This document shows positions 52,319-61,426 of a stretch of DNA of 64,000 bases, piece after piece. This DNA is from Brevibacillus migulae. Lineage in GTDB: Bacteria > Bacillota > Bacilli > Brevibacillales > Brevibacillaceae. The stretch spans positions 59,871 to 123,870 of the forward strand of contig NZ_SDKD01000017.1 in the NCBI RefSeq assembly GCF_004521915.1. Direction: 5' to 3'. The position numbers and the translations under genes were made by a program. Numbering within the stretch: position 1 is the stretch's first letter; each line of letters begins with the position of its first letter. The notes under the pieces were generated by a model. That model was not told where the DNA came from. It saw nothing but the letters and a program-made list of their open reading frames with translations, and did no database searches.

Positions 52319-53053
52319 ATGGGAAGAGAAACGCCGTGGGCTTTCATCAGCGGAGCTTCGGGGGAAATCGGCCAGGCAATTGCACTGGCACTGGCCGACC
52401 AGGGAGTTCCGCTTTTTTTACATTACCATCAATCCGGTCATAAGCTTGAACCGGTGCTGCAATATTGTCGGGAGCGTTCTGTACCTGCTTATCCGATACA
52501 AGCAGATTTGCGAGACCTCACCCAGATTCAAACGATCTTTGATATGCTCCCGGTAAAGCCGCTGCTGTTGGTGAATAACAGCTCTGTTGATCATGTGGGA
52601 TTGTTTACGGATATTACACCTGAGCAGTTTGAAGAGCTGGTGAATATTAACGTGCGATCTGCCTTTTTTCTGACGCAGGCGGCGGTAAAGCCGATGATCC
52701 AACAGGGCTATGGCAGAATCGTCAATCTTTCCTCGATCTGGGGATTGACTGGCGGCTCCTGTGAGGTGCTGTATTCCCTGACAAAAGGAGCGATCAACAG
52801 CTTTACCAAGGCATTGGCAAAAGAGCTTGCACCCAGCGGCATTACGGTTAATGCGGTGGCGCCAGGTGCGGTAGAGGGCGGCATGATGCGTCGCTTCAGC
52901 CCGGAGGAAGTCGAGCAGATCTCGCAGGAAATACCGGTGGGTCGGATGGGCCTGAGTACGGAGGTTGCTTCACTGGTTAGCTATTTATTGTCTCCGCAAT
53001 CGGGATATGTAACCGGGCAAATCATCAGTCCGAATGGCGGCTGGTACACCTAA
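52319..53053 (+). CDS. ymfI: SDR family oxidoreductase YmfI
   Basis: This short-chain dehydrogenase/reductase of 244 residues resembles 3-oxoacyl-ACP reductases. ISGASGEIGQAIALAL binds NAD(P)H, NNSSVDHVG stands for the NNAG motif, and the catalytic Ser and YxxxK are in SSIWGLTGGSCEVLYSLTKGAI. VNAVAPGAVEGGMMRRF follows. The ATG at 52319 is eight bases after the ymfH stop. Substrate unknown. Confidence 0.9.
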   Translation: MGRETPWAFISGASGEIGQAIALALADQGVPLFLHYHQSGHKLEPVLQYCRERSVPAYPIQADLRDLTQIQTIFDMLPVKPLLLVNNSSVDHVGLFTDITPEQFEELVNINVRSAFFLTQAAVKPMIQQGYGRIVNLSSIWGLTGGSCEVLYSLTKGAINSFTKALAKELAPSGITVNAVAPGAVEGGMMRRFSPEEVEQISQEIPVGRMGLSTEVASLVSYLLSPQSGYVTGQIISPNGGWYT

Positions 53054-53156
53054 CGGACACATCTGGCATGAATAAAGCGCGACGTAACAAGGGATTCTAC
53101 TCCTATACGGGCAAATGACCGCCCGTACCTGTAATTATTTTAAGGAGGGAATCCGA

Positions 53157-53405
53157 GTGTCCGTTCTTGACAACTTTGGCGATTGGAAAGAATTTCTTGG
53201 CGATCGTGTAAGTCAGGCAAAACAATCTGGGATGGAAAGCGAAACCATCACAAACGTTGCTTACCAAATCGGTGACTACTTGGCTCAAAAAGTGGATCCG
53301 AAAAATGACCAAGAGCGCTTGCTCAAGCAGCTTTGGGAAGCTGGCGATGAAGAGCAGCAGCGTGCCTTGGCTTCCTTGATGGTGAAGCTTGTCCAAAACA
53401 AGTAA
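53157..53405 (+). CDS. ymfJ: DUF3243 family protein YmfJ
   Basis: This small acidic helical protein of 82 residues is of the YmfJ/DUF3243 family, conserved in spore-formers at this place; function unknown. LDNFGDWKEFLGDRVSQAKQSGM and YLAQKVDPKNDQERLLKQLWEAG are the family blocks. The GTG at 53157 follows AAGGAGGG with seven bases spacing. A terminator follows. Confidence 0.88.
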   Translation: MSVLDNFGDWKEFLGDRVSQAKQSGMESETITNVAYQIGDYLAQKVDPKNDQERLLKQLWEAGDEEQQRALASLMVKLVQNK

Positions 53406-53419
53406 ACGGAAGCGAAGAG

Positions 53420-53448
53420 AAAATCCCCTGTATGAGGGGATTTTTGTT
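53420..53448 (+). terminator. intrinsic terminator after ymfJ
   Basis: AAAATCCCC pairs with GGGGATTTT around TGTATGA, followed by TGTTTG. Confidence 0.85.
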
Positions 53449-53508
53449 TGTCGAAACGTCTGAATTTGGTATACTGAAACTGATTGCATCGGACGTGGGG
53501 GGATAAGC

Positions 53509-54303
53509 ATGGAAGCAAAACCAGTGAAAGAATGGTACATGGAATATGAGATCCACAAAAATCGCCCAGGCTTGCTAGGGGACATGGCATCCGTCTTGGG
53601 GATGATGAATATCAACATTGTAACCATTAATGGTGTGGACGATATTCGCCGTGGCATGCTTCTTACCACTGACGATGATGAAAAAATTGAAGGATTACGA
53701 AACATAATCCAAAAAGTGGACAACATAACCATAACAAGACTTCGTCCGCCTACCTTGCTGGACCGTCTGGCGGTGCGGCATGGTCGCTATATCGAGCGCG
53801 ACAGCGAGGATAAAAAAACGTTTCGTTTCATTCGTGACGAACTCGGCTTGCTCGTAGATTTTATGGCGGAAATTCTCAAACGGGAAGGCCACCAAATGAT
53901 CGGGATTCGCGGCATGCCCCGTGTAGGGAAGACGGAATCCATGATTGCTGCCAGTGTATCAGCGAACAAGCGATGGACTTTTGTTTCTTCTACCTTATTG
54001 CGGCAAACGATTCGCAGCTCGTTAGCCATTGATGAAATGACTCCCGATCATGTATATTTAATTGACGGGATTGTATCGACGATGCGGGCCACGGAAAAGC
54101 ACCATACGTTGCTGCGTGAAATCATCCATTTCCCGGCAGCCAAAATCATCGAACACCCGGATATATTCGTCCGCGAATCGGAGTACGAGCTGTCCGATTT
54201 TACCTATATAATCGAACTTCGTCATCATCCAGATGAAGAAATTACATACGAAATCATCAATAACAGTCGAATGAATGATTTTGACATGACGTTAGGAGGG
54301 TAA
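53509..54303 (+). CDS. ymfK: YmfK family protein (DUF3388) with ACT-like domain
   Basis: This 264-residue cytoplasmic protein is of the DUF3388 family. The first 85 residues look like an ACT domain (YMEYEIHKNRPGLLGDMASVLGMMNINIVTINGVDD). A P-loop-like GMPRVGKTESMIA lies near residue 140, so nucleotide binding is possible. It is followed within three bases by the rodZ-like gene and lies in the conserved ymfJ-K-M order. Function unknown; a role in cell shape or sporulation would be a guess. Confidence 0.85.
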   Translation: MEAKPVKEWYMEYEIHKNRPGLLGDMASVLGMMNINIVTINGVDDIRRGMLLTTDDDEKIEGLRNIIQKVDNITITRLRPPTLLDRLAVRHGRYIERDSEDKKTFRFIRDELGLLVDFMAEILKREGHQMIGIRGMPRVGKTESMIAASVSANKRWTFVSSTLLRQTIRSSLAIDEMTPDHVYLIDGIVSTMRATEKHHTLLREIIHFPAAKIIEHPDIFVRESEYELSDFTYIIELRHHPDEEITYEIINNSRMNDFDMTLGG

Positions 54304-54306
54304 GCC

Positions 54307-55194
54307 GTGTCTGAACTCGGCTTGGTACTGCAAAAAGCACGTGAAGAAAAAGGAATATCTCTAGATGACATACAGCGGATTACCAAGATCCAACGACGTT
54401 ACCTGGAGGCGATCGAGAGGGGGCATTTCCACCTTCTTCCCGGTCATTTTTACGCGCGCGCTTTTATTAAAAGCTATGCGGAGGCAGTAGGGCTGGATCC
54501 AACATATGTGCTTGATCATTTTCAAACAGACCTCCCTGCGCAGCCTCCACAGGAGCAGTTGGAACGTCTGCGCAGGCGTAGAGCCGCTTCGGTGAATGAG
54601 CCGCTGCAAGCAGGGCGTTGGGTATCGAAAACGCTTCTGGTGCTTTTCGTCGTCCTGATATTTGGTGTGATCTACATGGCCTTCGTCAATAATCAAGGAG
54701 GGCTGGACGCCACCCCAGTACCGGGAAACAGCAGTCCGATACAGCCAGGCGTACAGACACAACCTGCACAACCGGGAACGGAAGCGGCAGTTCCGCCGCC
54801 TGCACAAGTCGTGCAGCCGCCGGCCCCGATCGTTACCGTGCCGGAACAGACGACAGTATCGCCTAACACAACCGTTACATTTGAGTCCCAACAGGGAAAA
54901 ACCTACAACTTCATCGCTTCCCCTGCAGACAAGGTTACCTTGAAGGTGACAGCGAGCGACCGCTGTTGGTTTGAAGTGAGGGAATACCTCAAGAAGAAAA
55001 CGACAGAGAGCGCAATGTTGAATAAAGGTGATGAAAAAGTTTTCGAACTCCCGAAAAACTTTACCCTGGTCGTAGGTGCTCCTACTGCGGTTCAAATCAC
55101 CGTCAATGATGCGCCGATCGATATGTCAAAAGTGAAATTATTCCCGTCCATTCTGAACGTGAAAATGCAGGAATCCGCACAAACACAGCCTTAA
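54307..55194 (+). CDS. ymfM: RodZ-like membrane-anchored HTH protein
   Basis: This RodZ-family cytoskeletal adaptor (YmfM in B. subtilis) couples MreB to the elongation machinery. The N-terminal Xre-type helix-turn-helix is LQKAREEKGISLDDIQRITKIQRRYLEAIERGHFHLLPGHFYARAFIKSYA. One membrane segment lies at about 112-132, followed by a Pro/Gln/Thr-rich external linker (about 140-195) and a C-terminal DUF4115 beta domain. The GTG start is three bases after ymfK. The 295 residues are normal. A terminator follows. Confidence 0.9.
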   Translation: MSELGLVLQKAREEKGISLDDIQRITKIQRRYLEAIERGHFHLLPGHFYARAFIKSYAEAVGLDPTYVLDHFQTDLPAQPPQEQLERLRRRRAASVNEPLQAGRWVSKTLLVLFVVLIFGVIYMAFVNNQGGLDATPVPGNSSPIQPGVQTQPAQPGTEAAVPPPAQVVQPPAPIVTVPEQTTVSPNTTVTFESQQGKTYNFIASPADKVTLKVTASDRCWFEVREYLKKKTTESAMLNKGDEKVFELPKNFTLVVGAPTAVQITVNDAPIDMSKVKLFPSILNVKMQESAQTQP

Positions 55195-55208
55195 TGAAGA
55201 ATTACGAA

Positions 55209-55250
55209 GAAGAAAACGGTTGGATTACGCCGTTTTCTTTTTCTTTTTTT
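55209..55250 (+). terminator. intrinsic terminator after the ymfM gene
   Basis: AGAAAACGG (55211-55219) pairs with CCGTTTTCT (55230-55238), followed by TTTTCTTTTTTT. Confidence 0.85.
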
Positions 55251-55287
55251 ATAAAAGCGGCTAGAGGCTTGATACTGCCAAGTTTTT

Positions 55288-55316
55288 TTGACACCCCCTA
55301 CCCCATATATTATACT
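55288..55316 (+). promoter_or_regulatory. sigma-A promoter of rimO
   Basis: TTGACA (55288-55293), 17 bases, TATACT (55311-55316). It is a near-consensus promoter, placed 50 bases before the rimO start and likely driving rimO-pgsA-cinA. Confidence 0.85.
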
Positions 55317-55365
55317 GTATAGGTGTAATCTGGGCTGGTGTGACCTGTATTGGAGGCAGAAAGTA

Positions 55366-56712
55366 ATGACAGAAAAAATCGGATCGCGTGAAAAAGTCGC
55401 GATTGTAACGCTTGGTTGCGAAAAAAATCTTGTGGACTCGGATATGATGTCTCATTTAATAGATGAGAAGGGTTATGAATTGGTAGAGGATCCTTCCGAG
55501 GCAACGGTTGTCATTGTAAATACGTGCGGTTTTATTGACGCGGCCAAGGAAGAATCCGTGAATAAAATCTTGGATATGGCCGAGTTGAAGGAGTCCGGCA
55601 AGCTGAAATCCCTCGTTGTCGCGGGATGTTTGACCCAACGCTATAAAGAAGATATTTTGCAGGAGATCCCGGAGGTAGACGGGATTGTGGGAACCGGTGA
55701 ATTCATGTCGATCACCAAGATCATTGAAGAATCGCTGGCGGGTAAAAAGCCGATCTATGTGGGCCATCCAGCCTTTACATATGAGGAAGTTGTGAAGCGC
55801 AAGGTAAAAGCGGATACATATACCGCATATCTGAAAATTGCGGAAGGCTGTGACAATGCCTGTACGTTCTGCAGTATCCCGTTAATGCGCGGTGCTTTCC
55901 GCAGCCGTTCCATTGAATCGATCATGGAGGAAGCCAAACACTTAGTCTCTCAAGGAATTGTAGAGATCTCCTTGATTGCGCAAGATTCCACAAATTATGG
56001 TACAGATCTCTACGATGGCAAGCATATGCTGGCTACTTTGCTGAACCGTTTGTCTGAAATCGAAGGCTTGCAGTGGATTCGCCTGCACTATGCGTATCCA
56101 GGCTTCTTTACTGATGAATTGATTGAAGTCTTTGCTACCAATCCAAAGGTATGCAAATATATTGACATGCCGCTGCAGCACTCGGAGGATGCAATCTTGA
56201 AACGGATGCGCCGCCCTGGACGCCAGCGTGACATTCGCGAGCTGGTTGCCAAGATCCGTGGACAAGTTCCGGATGTGGCTGTGAGAACCTCGCTGATCGT
56301 TGGTTTTCCAGGAGAAACCGATCAGGATTTTGCGAACTTGTGCGAGTTTGTAAAAGAAATCAAGTTCGATCGCCTTGGAGTGTTCACCTACTCAAACGAA
56401 GACGAAACCCCTGCAAAACGTTTGCCGGATCAAGTGGATGAAGAGGTCAAAGAGAAGCGGGCAAACATCTTGATGGAGATCCAGCGTGAAATTGCGGCGG
56501 AACGAAATGGCCGATTTGTTGGCAAGGTTCTCCCGGTATTGATTGAACGTTACGAAGGACGCAATGATATTTTTGTAGGACGTTCGCAGTATGATGCTCC
56601 TGAAATTGATGGGGAAGTATTCGTTACCGGGTTCAAGGGCCAACTGGGGACGATCGTTAATGTGAAAATTACGCATGCCTACGAATATGATTTGGCCGGG
56701 GAGGTAGTCTAG
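55366..56712 (+). CDS. rimO: ribosomal protein S12 methylthiotransferase RimO
   Basis: RimO is a radical SAM enzyme that adds methylthio to an aspartate of ribosomal protein S12. The UPF0004 domain opens VAIVTLGCEKNLVDSDMMSHLI with cluster cysteines. The radical SAM motif CDNACTFCSIP and a C-terminal TRAM domain (RNDIFVGRSQYDAPEID) follow. LGCEKNLVDS rather than the MiaB-type GCQMN favours RimO. The ATG at 55366 has GGAGG; the long frame from 55288 begins in the promoter. 448 residues. Confidence 0.94.
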   Translation: MTEKIGSREKVAIVTLGCEKNLVDSDMMSHLIDEKGYELVEDPSEATVVIVNTCGFIDAAKEESVNKILDMAELKESGKLKSLVVAGCLTQRYKEDILQEIPEVDGIVGTGEFMSITKIIEESLAGKKPIYVGHPAFTYEEVVKRKVKADTYTAYLKIAEGCDNACTFCSIPLMRGAFRSRSIESIMEEAKHLVSQGIVEISLIAQDSTNYGTDLYDGKHMLATLLNRLSEIEGLQWIRLHYAYPGFFTDELIEVFATNPKVCKYIDMPLQHSEDAILKRMRRPGRQRDIRELVAKIRGQVPDVAVRTSLIVGFPGETDQDFANLCEFVKEIKFDRLGVFTYSNEDETPAKRLPDQVDEEVKEKRANILMEIQREIAAERNGRFVGKVLPVLIERYEGRNDIFVGRSQYDAPEIDGEVFVTGFKGQLGTIVNVKITHAYEYDLAGEVV

Positions 56713-57288
56713 TTGAATCTCGCCAACCGCATCACACTCGTCAGGATTTTTCTGGTCCCTGTTGTCATGTTTTTCTTGCTCGTGCGCTACCAGTTCGGGA
56801 CCTTCGAGATCGGCAGTATTCATATGACCTATAATGAGTTGATCGCGGCATTGGTCTTTATCCTTGCTGCAAGTACCGATGGCTTGGACGGTTACATCGC
56901 ACGGAAACGTAAGATTGTGACGAATCTTGGCAAGTTTCTAGACCCATTGGCGGATAAGCTCTTGATTTCTGCAGCGCTCATTTCCTTAGTGGAGATGCAG
57001 CGGCTGGAAGCGTGGATTGCCATTGTGATTATCAGCCGTGAGTTCGCCGTGACGGGCTTGCGTCTTGTAGCAGCGGCAGAGGGGCAAGTGATTGCGGCAA
57101 GTGCACTTGGCAAGATAAAGACATGGATTCAGATCATCGCGATTACCGCACTGATGATCCGTAACTTTCCCTTTGAAACGGTGGGGATTCCATTCGCCGA
57201 TATTTCCATCTGGGCCATGGTAATTATTACGATTTACTCCGGCTACGATTACTTCATGAAGAATCGTAATGTGATCCAATACTCATAA
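56713..57288 (+). CDS. pgsA: CDP-diacylglycerol--glycerol-3-phosphate 3-phosphatidyltransferase
   Basis: PgsA makes phosphatidylglycerol phosphate from CDP-DAG and glycerol-3-phosphate, using the product of CdsA (2.1 kb). The CDP-alcohol phosphotransferase signature with four aspartates is complete: TDGLDGYIARKRKIVTNLG then KFLDPLADK. The 191-residue protein has about five membrane segments. The TTG start lies directly after the rimO stop. Confidence 0.95.
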   Translation: MNLANRITLVRIFLVPVVMFFLLVRYQFGTFEIGSIHMTYNELIAALVFILAASTDGLDGYIARKRKIVTNLGKFLDPLADKLLISAALISLVEMQRLEAWIAIVIISREFAVTGLRLVAAAEGQVIAASALGKIKTWIQIIAITALMIRNFPFETVGIPFADISIWAMVIITIYSGYDYFMKNRNVIQYS

Positions 57289-57318
57289 GAAATGTATGAA
57301 AGATTGGGATGAGTGAGT

Positions 57319-58563
57319 ATGAGAGCAGAAATCATTGCGGTAGGGACAGAGCTGTTGCTTGGACAAATCGCCAATACCAACGCCCAGTATTTATCGCAAA
57401 AGCTGGCCGAAATCGGGGTCAGCGTATATTACCATACGGTTGTGGGAGACAATGCAGAAAGATTGTCCCAGGTCATTCGAGATGCTTCCGCTCGTTCAGA
57501 GATCATTCTCTTTACGGGCGGTTTGGGTCCAACGCAAGACGACATTACCAAGGAAACCGTTGCCTCCTATGTGGGATGCAGCTTGCATATTGACGAACCT
57601 GCCATGCAGCGAATAGCTGCATTTTTTGAGCAACGCGGCATCATCATGACCGAAAACAACCGCAAACAGGCCCTTGTTCTGACAGGCAGCACGGTTTTTC
57701 CCAATGATACAGGCATGGCGCCGGGGATGGCCTACCAGCAGGATGGTCGAGCCTATGTGCTGATGCCAGGGCCGCCAAGCGAGTTATATCCGATGGTCGA
57801 GCAGTATGTGCTGCCTTATTTGGTGAGCCTGCGGCCAAATAAGCAAGTGTTCCACTCCAAAGTGCTCCGTTTCTTTGGGATCGGGGAGTCCGCATTGGAG
57901 GAAAGATTGTTGGATCTGATCGAGCAGCAGTCCAACCCGACGATCGCTCCTTATGCGAAAGAGTTCGAAGTGACCATTCGCATCACAGCCCGTGCTTCGG
58001 ATACGGAGGAAGCCAATCGGTTAATCGCACCAGTCGAAACGGAAATCCGTAATCGGGTGGGACAATTTATTTACGGGGAAGGCGAATCTTCCTCTTTGCA
58101 CGAGGTCCTGGTAGAGCAGCTGAAGCAACGGGATGAGACCATCGCGTTTGCCGAAAGCTGCACGGGCGGTACGCTCTCGTCTCTGATAACCTCCGTACCT
58201 GGAAGCTCTAGCATTTTCCGCGGAAGCATCATATGCTATAGCAATGAGGCAAAGGAACAGCTTCTGCATGTTCCGGCGGCGGTATTACAGGAAAAAGGCG
58301 CGGTCAGCGAGGAAACGGCGCGTATACTTGCGGAGCAGATCAGGATGAAGATGGGGACTACATACGGTGTATCTGTTACAGGAGTAGCTGGCCCTGATTC
58401 GGTGGAAGGAAAACCGGTGGGGTTGGTTTACATTGGACTTGCTGGGAAAGGCTTTGATACGATTGTCAAGCAAGTGCAATTAGCAGGCCGACGTCATGCG
58501 ATCATTGGGCGTACGGCAAAATTTGCGTTATTCCATGCGCTGCAGCGTTTAAAAGAAAGGTGA
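57319..58563 (+). CDS. cinA: CinA-like protein (competence-damage inducible)
   Basis: CinA has an N-terminal MoCF-type domain (EIIAVGTELLLGQIANTNAQYLSQ; FTGGLGPTQDDITKETVASY), linked with ADP-ribose pyrophosphatase activity. The C-terminal domain (FAESCTGGTLSSLITSVPGSSSIFRGS) is linked with nicotinamide mononucleotide deamidase activity. The 414 residues are normal. The ATG at 57319 is chosen; a GTG at 57313 is possible. In several Firmicutes cinA is co-expressed with recA during competence. The gene ends in the GTG region of the helicase gene. Confidence 0.94.
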   Translation: MRAEIIAVGTELLLGQIANTNAQYLSQKLAEIGVSVYYHTVVGDNAERLSQVIRDASARSEIILFTGGLGPTQDDITKETVASYVGCSLHIDEPAMQRIAAFFEQRGIIMTENNRKQALVLTGSTVFPNDTGMAPGMAYQQDGRAYVLMPGPPSELYPMVEQYVLPYLVSLRPNKQVFHSKVLRFFGIGESALEERLLDLIEQQSNPTIAPYAKEFEVTIRITARASDTEEANRLIAPVETEIRNRVGQFIYGEGESSSLHEVLVEQLKQRDETIAFAESCTGGTLSSLITSVPGSSSIFRGSIICYSNEAKEQLLHVPAAVLQEKGAVSEETARILAEQIRMKMGTTYGVSVTGVAGPDSVEGKPVGLVYIGLAGKGFDTIVKQVQLAGRRHAIIGRTAKFALFHALQRLKER

Positions 58564-58568
58564 ATCAA

Positions 58569-60155
58569 ATGACAACATTTTCGGAACTAGCTTTACATAA
58601 AAGCATTTTACAGGCAGTACATGATATGGGCTTCGAAGAACCATCACCGATCCAGGCAGCTTGCATTCCCAAGGTGCTTGAGGGAGGAGACTTGATCGGT
58701 CAGGCGCAAACCGGGACAGGAAAAACGGCAGCGTTTGGAATTCCTTTGATCGAGCGCATGACAACGGCAAATAAAATCCAGGCGATAGTGTTGACCCCTA
58801 CCCGTGAATTGGCGATTCAGGTAGCGGGGGAATTGCGCCGGATTGCAAAATACAAAAAAATCCGTACGCTTCCGATCTATGGCGGACAGTCGATCAGTCA
58901 TCAAATCCGTGCATTGAGACAAGGGGTTCAAGTGGTAATCGGAACGCCTGGACGTGTACTCGATCACTTGCGTCGTAAAACCCTTCAGCTGGATGGGGTT
59001 TCCATGCTGGTGCTGGACGAGGCAGACGAAATGCTCGATATGGGCTTTATTGAAGATATTGAAACCATCATTAAGCATATGCCTGAGCAGCGTCAGACTC
59101 TACTGTTCTCGGCGACGATGCCTGCGGAGATCAAACGTTTGGCGACGCGCTATATGAAACAGCCGCAAACCATCGCGGTCAGCCGGGAAGAGGTAACCGC
59201 TCCGCTGATTGAGCAGGTTTACTATAAAGTGTTCGATCGTAATAAAATGGATAGCTTGTGCCGCATTCTCGATAGTGAAGATGTGGAGCTTGGTATTATT
59301 TTCTGCCGTACCAAAAAAGGTGTGGATGAATTGTCGGAGGCGTTGCAAGCTCGCGGCTATTTGGCGGATGGCTTGCATGGGGATCTCTCCCAGGCGCAGC
59401 GGGATAAAGTGATGAAATCGTTCCGCGAAGGCACGATCGAATTCCTGATTGCAACGGATGTGGCGGCACGCGGGATTGACGTAGGCAATGTCTCGCACGT
59501 GATTAACTATGACATTCCGCAGGATCCGGAAAGCTATGTCCACCGCATCGGCCGGACCGGACGCGCAGGACGTAAAGGAATTGCCATGACTTTGGTGACT
59601 CCTCGAGAAATGCGTCAAATGATGATCATTCAAAAACAAACCAAGGCTCAGGTGGTTTCTCGCAATGTGCCAAGCCTGGAGGAAGTGGCGGAGCGCAAAC
59701 AGGAGCATCTGCGTGAGCAACTCGTAGAATTGATCGAAAGCGACGCCATCGCTGATATGTATGTGAAGGTTGTTGAATCGCTGGGGACCGATTATGCCCC
59801 TGAAAAAATTGCCGCAGCAGCTCTGCATCTGTCCTTCCACAGTGACCTCGGGATGAAAGAGGAAGAAGAAGTCTACGACTTTGGCGAAACGGGTGCGGCA
59901 AAAGGCATGGTTCGTTTCTTCCTGAATGTTGGCCGCAACGCGAATATGAAACCACAGGATCTCGTAAAAGAAATTTCCGAGTCCGTGGGAATTCCTGGGA
60001 AAGCTGTAGGCAGAATCGATATTTTCGAGAACTTCACCTTTGTGGAAGTGCCGGAAGAAGTTGCTCCTTTTGTCTACGAATCCCTTCGTCAAACCCGCAT
60101 CAATGGCAAACGGATCAATCTGGAGCCTGCAAAACCGCGCAGCAAGCGCTCTTAA
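58569..60155 (+). CDS. DEAD-box RNA helicase with DbpA-type RNA-binding C-terminus
   Basis: This ATP-dependent RNA helicase has 528 residues. Q motif region FSELALHKSILQAVHDMGFEEPSPIQ; motif I AQTGTGKTAAFG; Ia PTRELAIQ; II LDEADEMLDMGF; III SAT; VI HRIGRTGRAGRKG. A roughly 70-residue linker then leads to a C-terminal RRM-like DbpA domain (MVRFFLNVGRNANMKPQDLVKEI; DIFENFTFVEVPEEVA), which in DbpA/DeaD binds rRNA. It is therefore probably a ribosome assembly or cold-shock helicase. The ATG at 58569 fits AAAGGTGA. In B. subtilis no helicase lies between cinA and recA. Confidence 0.93.
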   Translation: MTTFSELALHKSILQAVHDMGFEEPSPIQAACIPKVLEGGDLIGQAQTGTGKTAAFGIPLIERMTTANKIQAIVLTPTRELAIQVAGELRRIAKYKKIRTLPIYGGQSISHQIRALRQGVQVVIGTPGRVLDHLRRKTLQLDGVSMLVLDEADEMLDMGFIEDIETIIKHMPEQRQTLLFSATMPAEIKRLATRYMKQPQTIAVSREEVTAPLIEQVYYKVFDRNKMDSLCRILDSEDVELGIIFCRTKKGVDELSEALQARGYLADGLHGDLSQAQRDKVMKSFREGTIEFLIATDVAARGIDVGNVSHVINYDIPQDPESYVHRIGRTGRAGRKGIAMTLVTPREMRQMMIIQKQTKAQVVSRNVPSLEEVAERKQEHLREQLVELIESDAIADMYVKVVESLGTDYAPEKIAAAALHLSFHSDLGMKEEEEVYDFGETGAAKGMVRFFLNVGRNANMKPQDLVKEISESVGIPGKAVGRIDIFENFTFVEVPEEVAPFVYESLRQTRINGKRINLEPAKPRSKRS

Positions 60156-60165
60156 GAAGAAGGAA

Positions 60166-60203
60166 GCCATCCAGCATGCAGTTCGTGCTGGGTGGTTTTT
60201 TTT
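60166..60203 (+). terminator. intrinsic terminator after the helicase gene
   Basis: CCATCCAGCA (60168-60177) pairs with TGCTGGGTGG (60186-60195), followed by eight T. Confidence 0.9.
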
Positions 60204-60208
60204 GTATG

Positions 60209-60222
60209 CGAATATTTGTTCG
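60209..60222 (+). promoter_or_regulatory. LexA (DinR) box upstream of recA
   Basis: CGAATATTTGTTCG closely matches the Gram-positive SOS box CGAAC-N4-GTTCG, with one change in the left half. It lies ten bases before the recA -35. Confidence 0.75.
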
Positions 60223-60232
60223 TAAAAAATAC

Positions 60233-60262
60233 TTGGCAAACGCTTCTGTCTCGATGTATGAT
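60233..60262 (+). promoter_or_regulatory. probable sigma-A promoter of recA
   Basis: TTGGCA (60233-60238), 18 bases, TATGAT (60257-60262). Its position just downstream of the SOS box fits LexA repression. Confidence 0.6.
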
Positions 60263-60303
60263 GATTACAAGAAACGAAACGTATTCGAAAGGGAGTGTCA
60301 GTG

Positions 60304-61362
60304 TTGTCTGATCGTCGCGCTGCATTAGAGAGTGCTTTACGTCAAATAGAAAAACAATTTGGTAAAGGTTCCATCATGAAATTGGGAGATATGGCTAACG
60401 TACAGGTCTCTACGGTATCTACCGGTGCGCTGGCTCTTGATATTGCATTAGGTGTAGGCGGTTTTCCACGTGGACGTATTATTGAAATTTATGGGCCAGA
60501 GTCTTCCGGTAAAACGACCGTAGCCTTACATGCGATCGCCGAAGTCCAAAAACAAGGTGGACAAGCAGCATTTATCGATGCGGAGCACGCGCTTGATCCG
60601 GTTTATGCCGCAAAGCTTGGCGTAAATATTGAAGAGCTCCTCCTGTCTCAGCCGGATACTGGTGAGCAAGCGTTGGAAATCGCGGAAGCGCTCGTTCGCT
60701 CCGGGGCCGTCGATATTATCGTAGTGGACTCGGTTGCTGCTTTGGTGCCAAAAGCAGAGATCGAAGGCGAAATGGGTGATTCCCACGTTGGTTTGCAAGC
60801 GCGTCTGATGTCGCAAGCATTGCGCAAATTGTCTGGTGCGATTAACAAATCGAAAACAATCGCCATCTTCATTAACCAGCTGCGTGAAAAAGTAGGCGTC
60901 ATGTTCGGAAATCCGGAAACAACCCCGGGTGGACGCGCGTTGAAGTTCTATGCAAGCGTACGTCTCGATGTGCGTAAAGCAGAATCCATCAAAGCGGGTA
61001 ACGATGTTGTCGGTACCAAAACAAAAATCAAAGTCGTAAAAAATAAAGTAGCCCCACCATTCAAAACAGCTGAAGTTGATATTATGTATGGAGAGGGGAT
61101 CTCCAGAGAAGGTAGTATCTTGGATATCGGTGCGGAAATCGATGTCGTGGCCAAGAGCGGTGCTTGGTACTCCTTTAACGAAGAACGTCTCGGTCAAGGC
61201 CGTGAAAACTCGAAGATCTTCCTCAAAGAAAATCCGGCGATCGCCAAGCAAATTGAGGACAAAGTGCGTGAATATTTCAGCTTGAACCCAGGCTCCATTC
61301 CAGCTACAGAAGCGGTTGTTGATCCGGAGCAAGAAGAAGAACCGGAATTCGATTTTGAATAA
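60304..61362 (+). CDS. recA: recombinase A
   Basis: RecA forms filaments on single-stranded DNA, drives strand exchange and triggers LexA self-cleavage. It opens SDRRAALESALRQIEKQFGKGSIMKLG. Walker A is GPESSGKT (64-71), Walker B IIVVDSVAALVP, and L2 is the FGNPETTPGGRALKFYASVRLD region. The acidic tail ends EEEPEFDFE. The TTG at 60304 gives the usual family N-terminus (352 residues) and eight-base spacing from AAAGGGAG; GTGs at 60295 and 60301 are alternatives. recX follows. Confidence 0.97.
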   Translation: MSDRRAALESALRQIEKQFGKGSIMKLGDMANVQVSTVSTGALALDIALGVGGFPRGRIIEIYGPESSGKTTVALHAIAEVQKQGGQAAFIDAEHALDPVYAAKLGVNIEELLLSQPDTGEQALEIAEALVRSGAVDIIVVDSVAALVPKAEIEGEMGDSHVGLQARLMSQALRKLSGAINKSKTIAIFINQLREKVGVMFGNPETTPGGRALKFYASVRLDVRKAESIKAGNDVVGTKTKIKVVKNKVAPPFKTAEVDIMYGEGISREGSILDIGAEIDVVAKSGAWYSFNEERLGQGRENSKIFLKENPAIAKQIEDKVREYFSLNPGSIPATEAVVDPEQEEEPEFDFE

Positions 61363-61426
61363 TCAAAGACCCGTGCAGCCTGTCACCTGACAGGCTGTCC
61401 TTGTTTCGCAGGGAGGAAGTGAAGGT

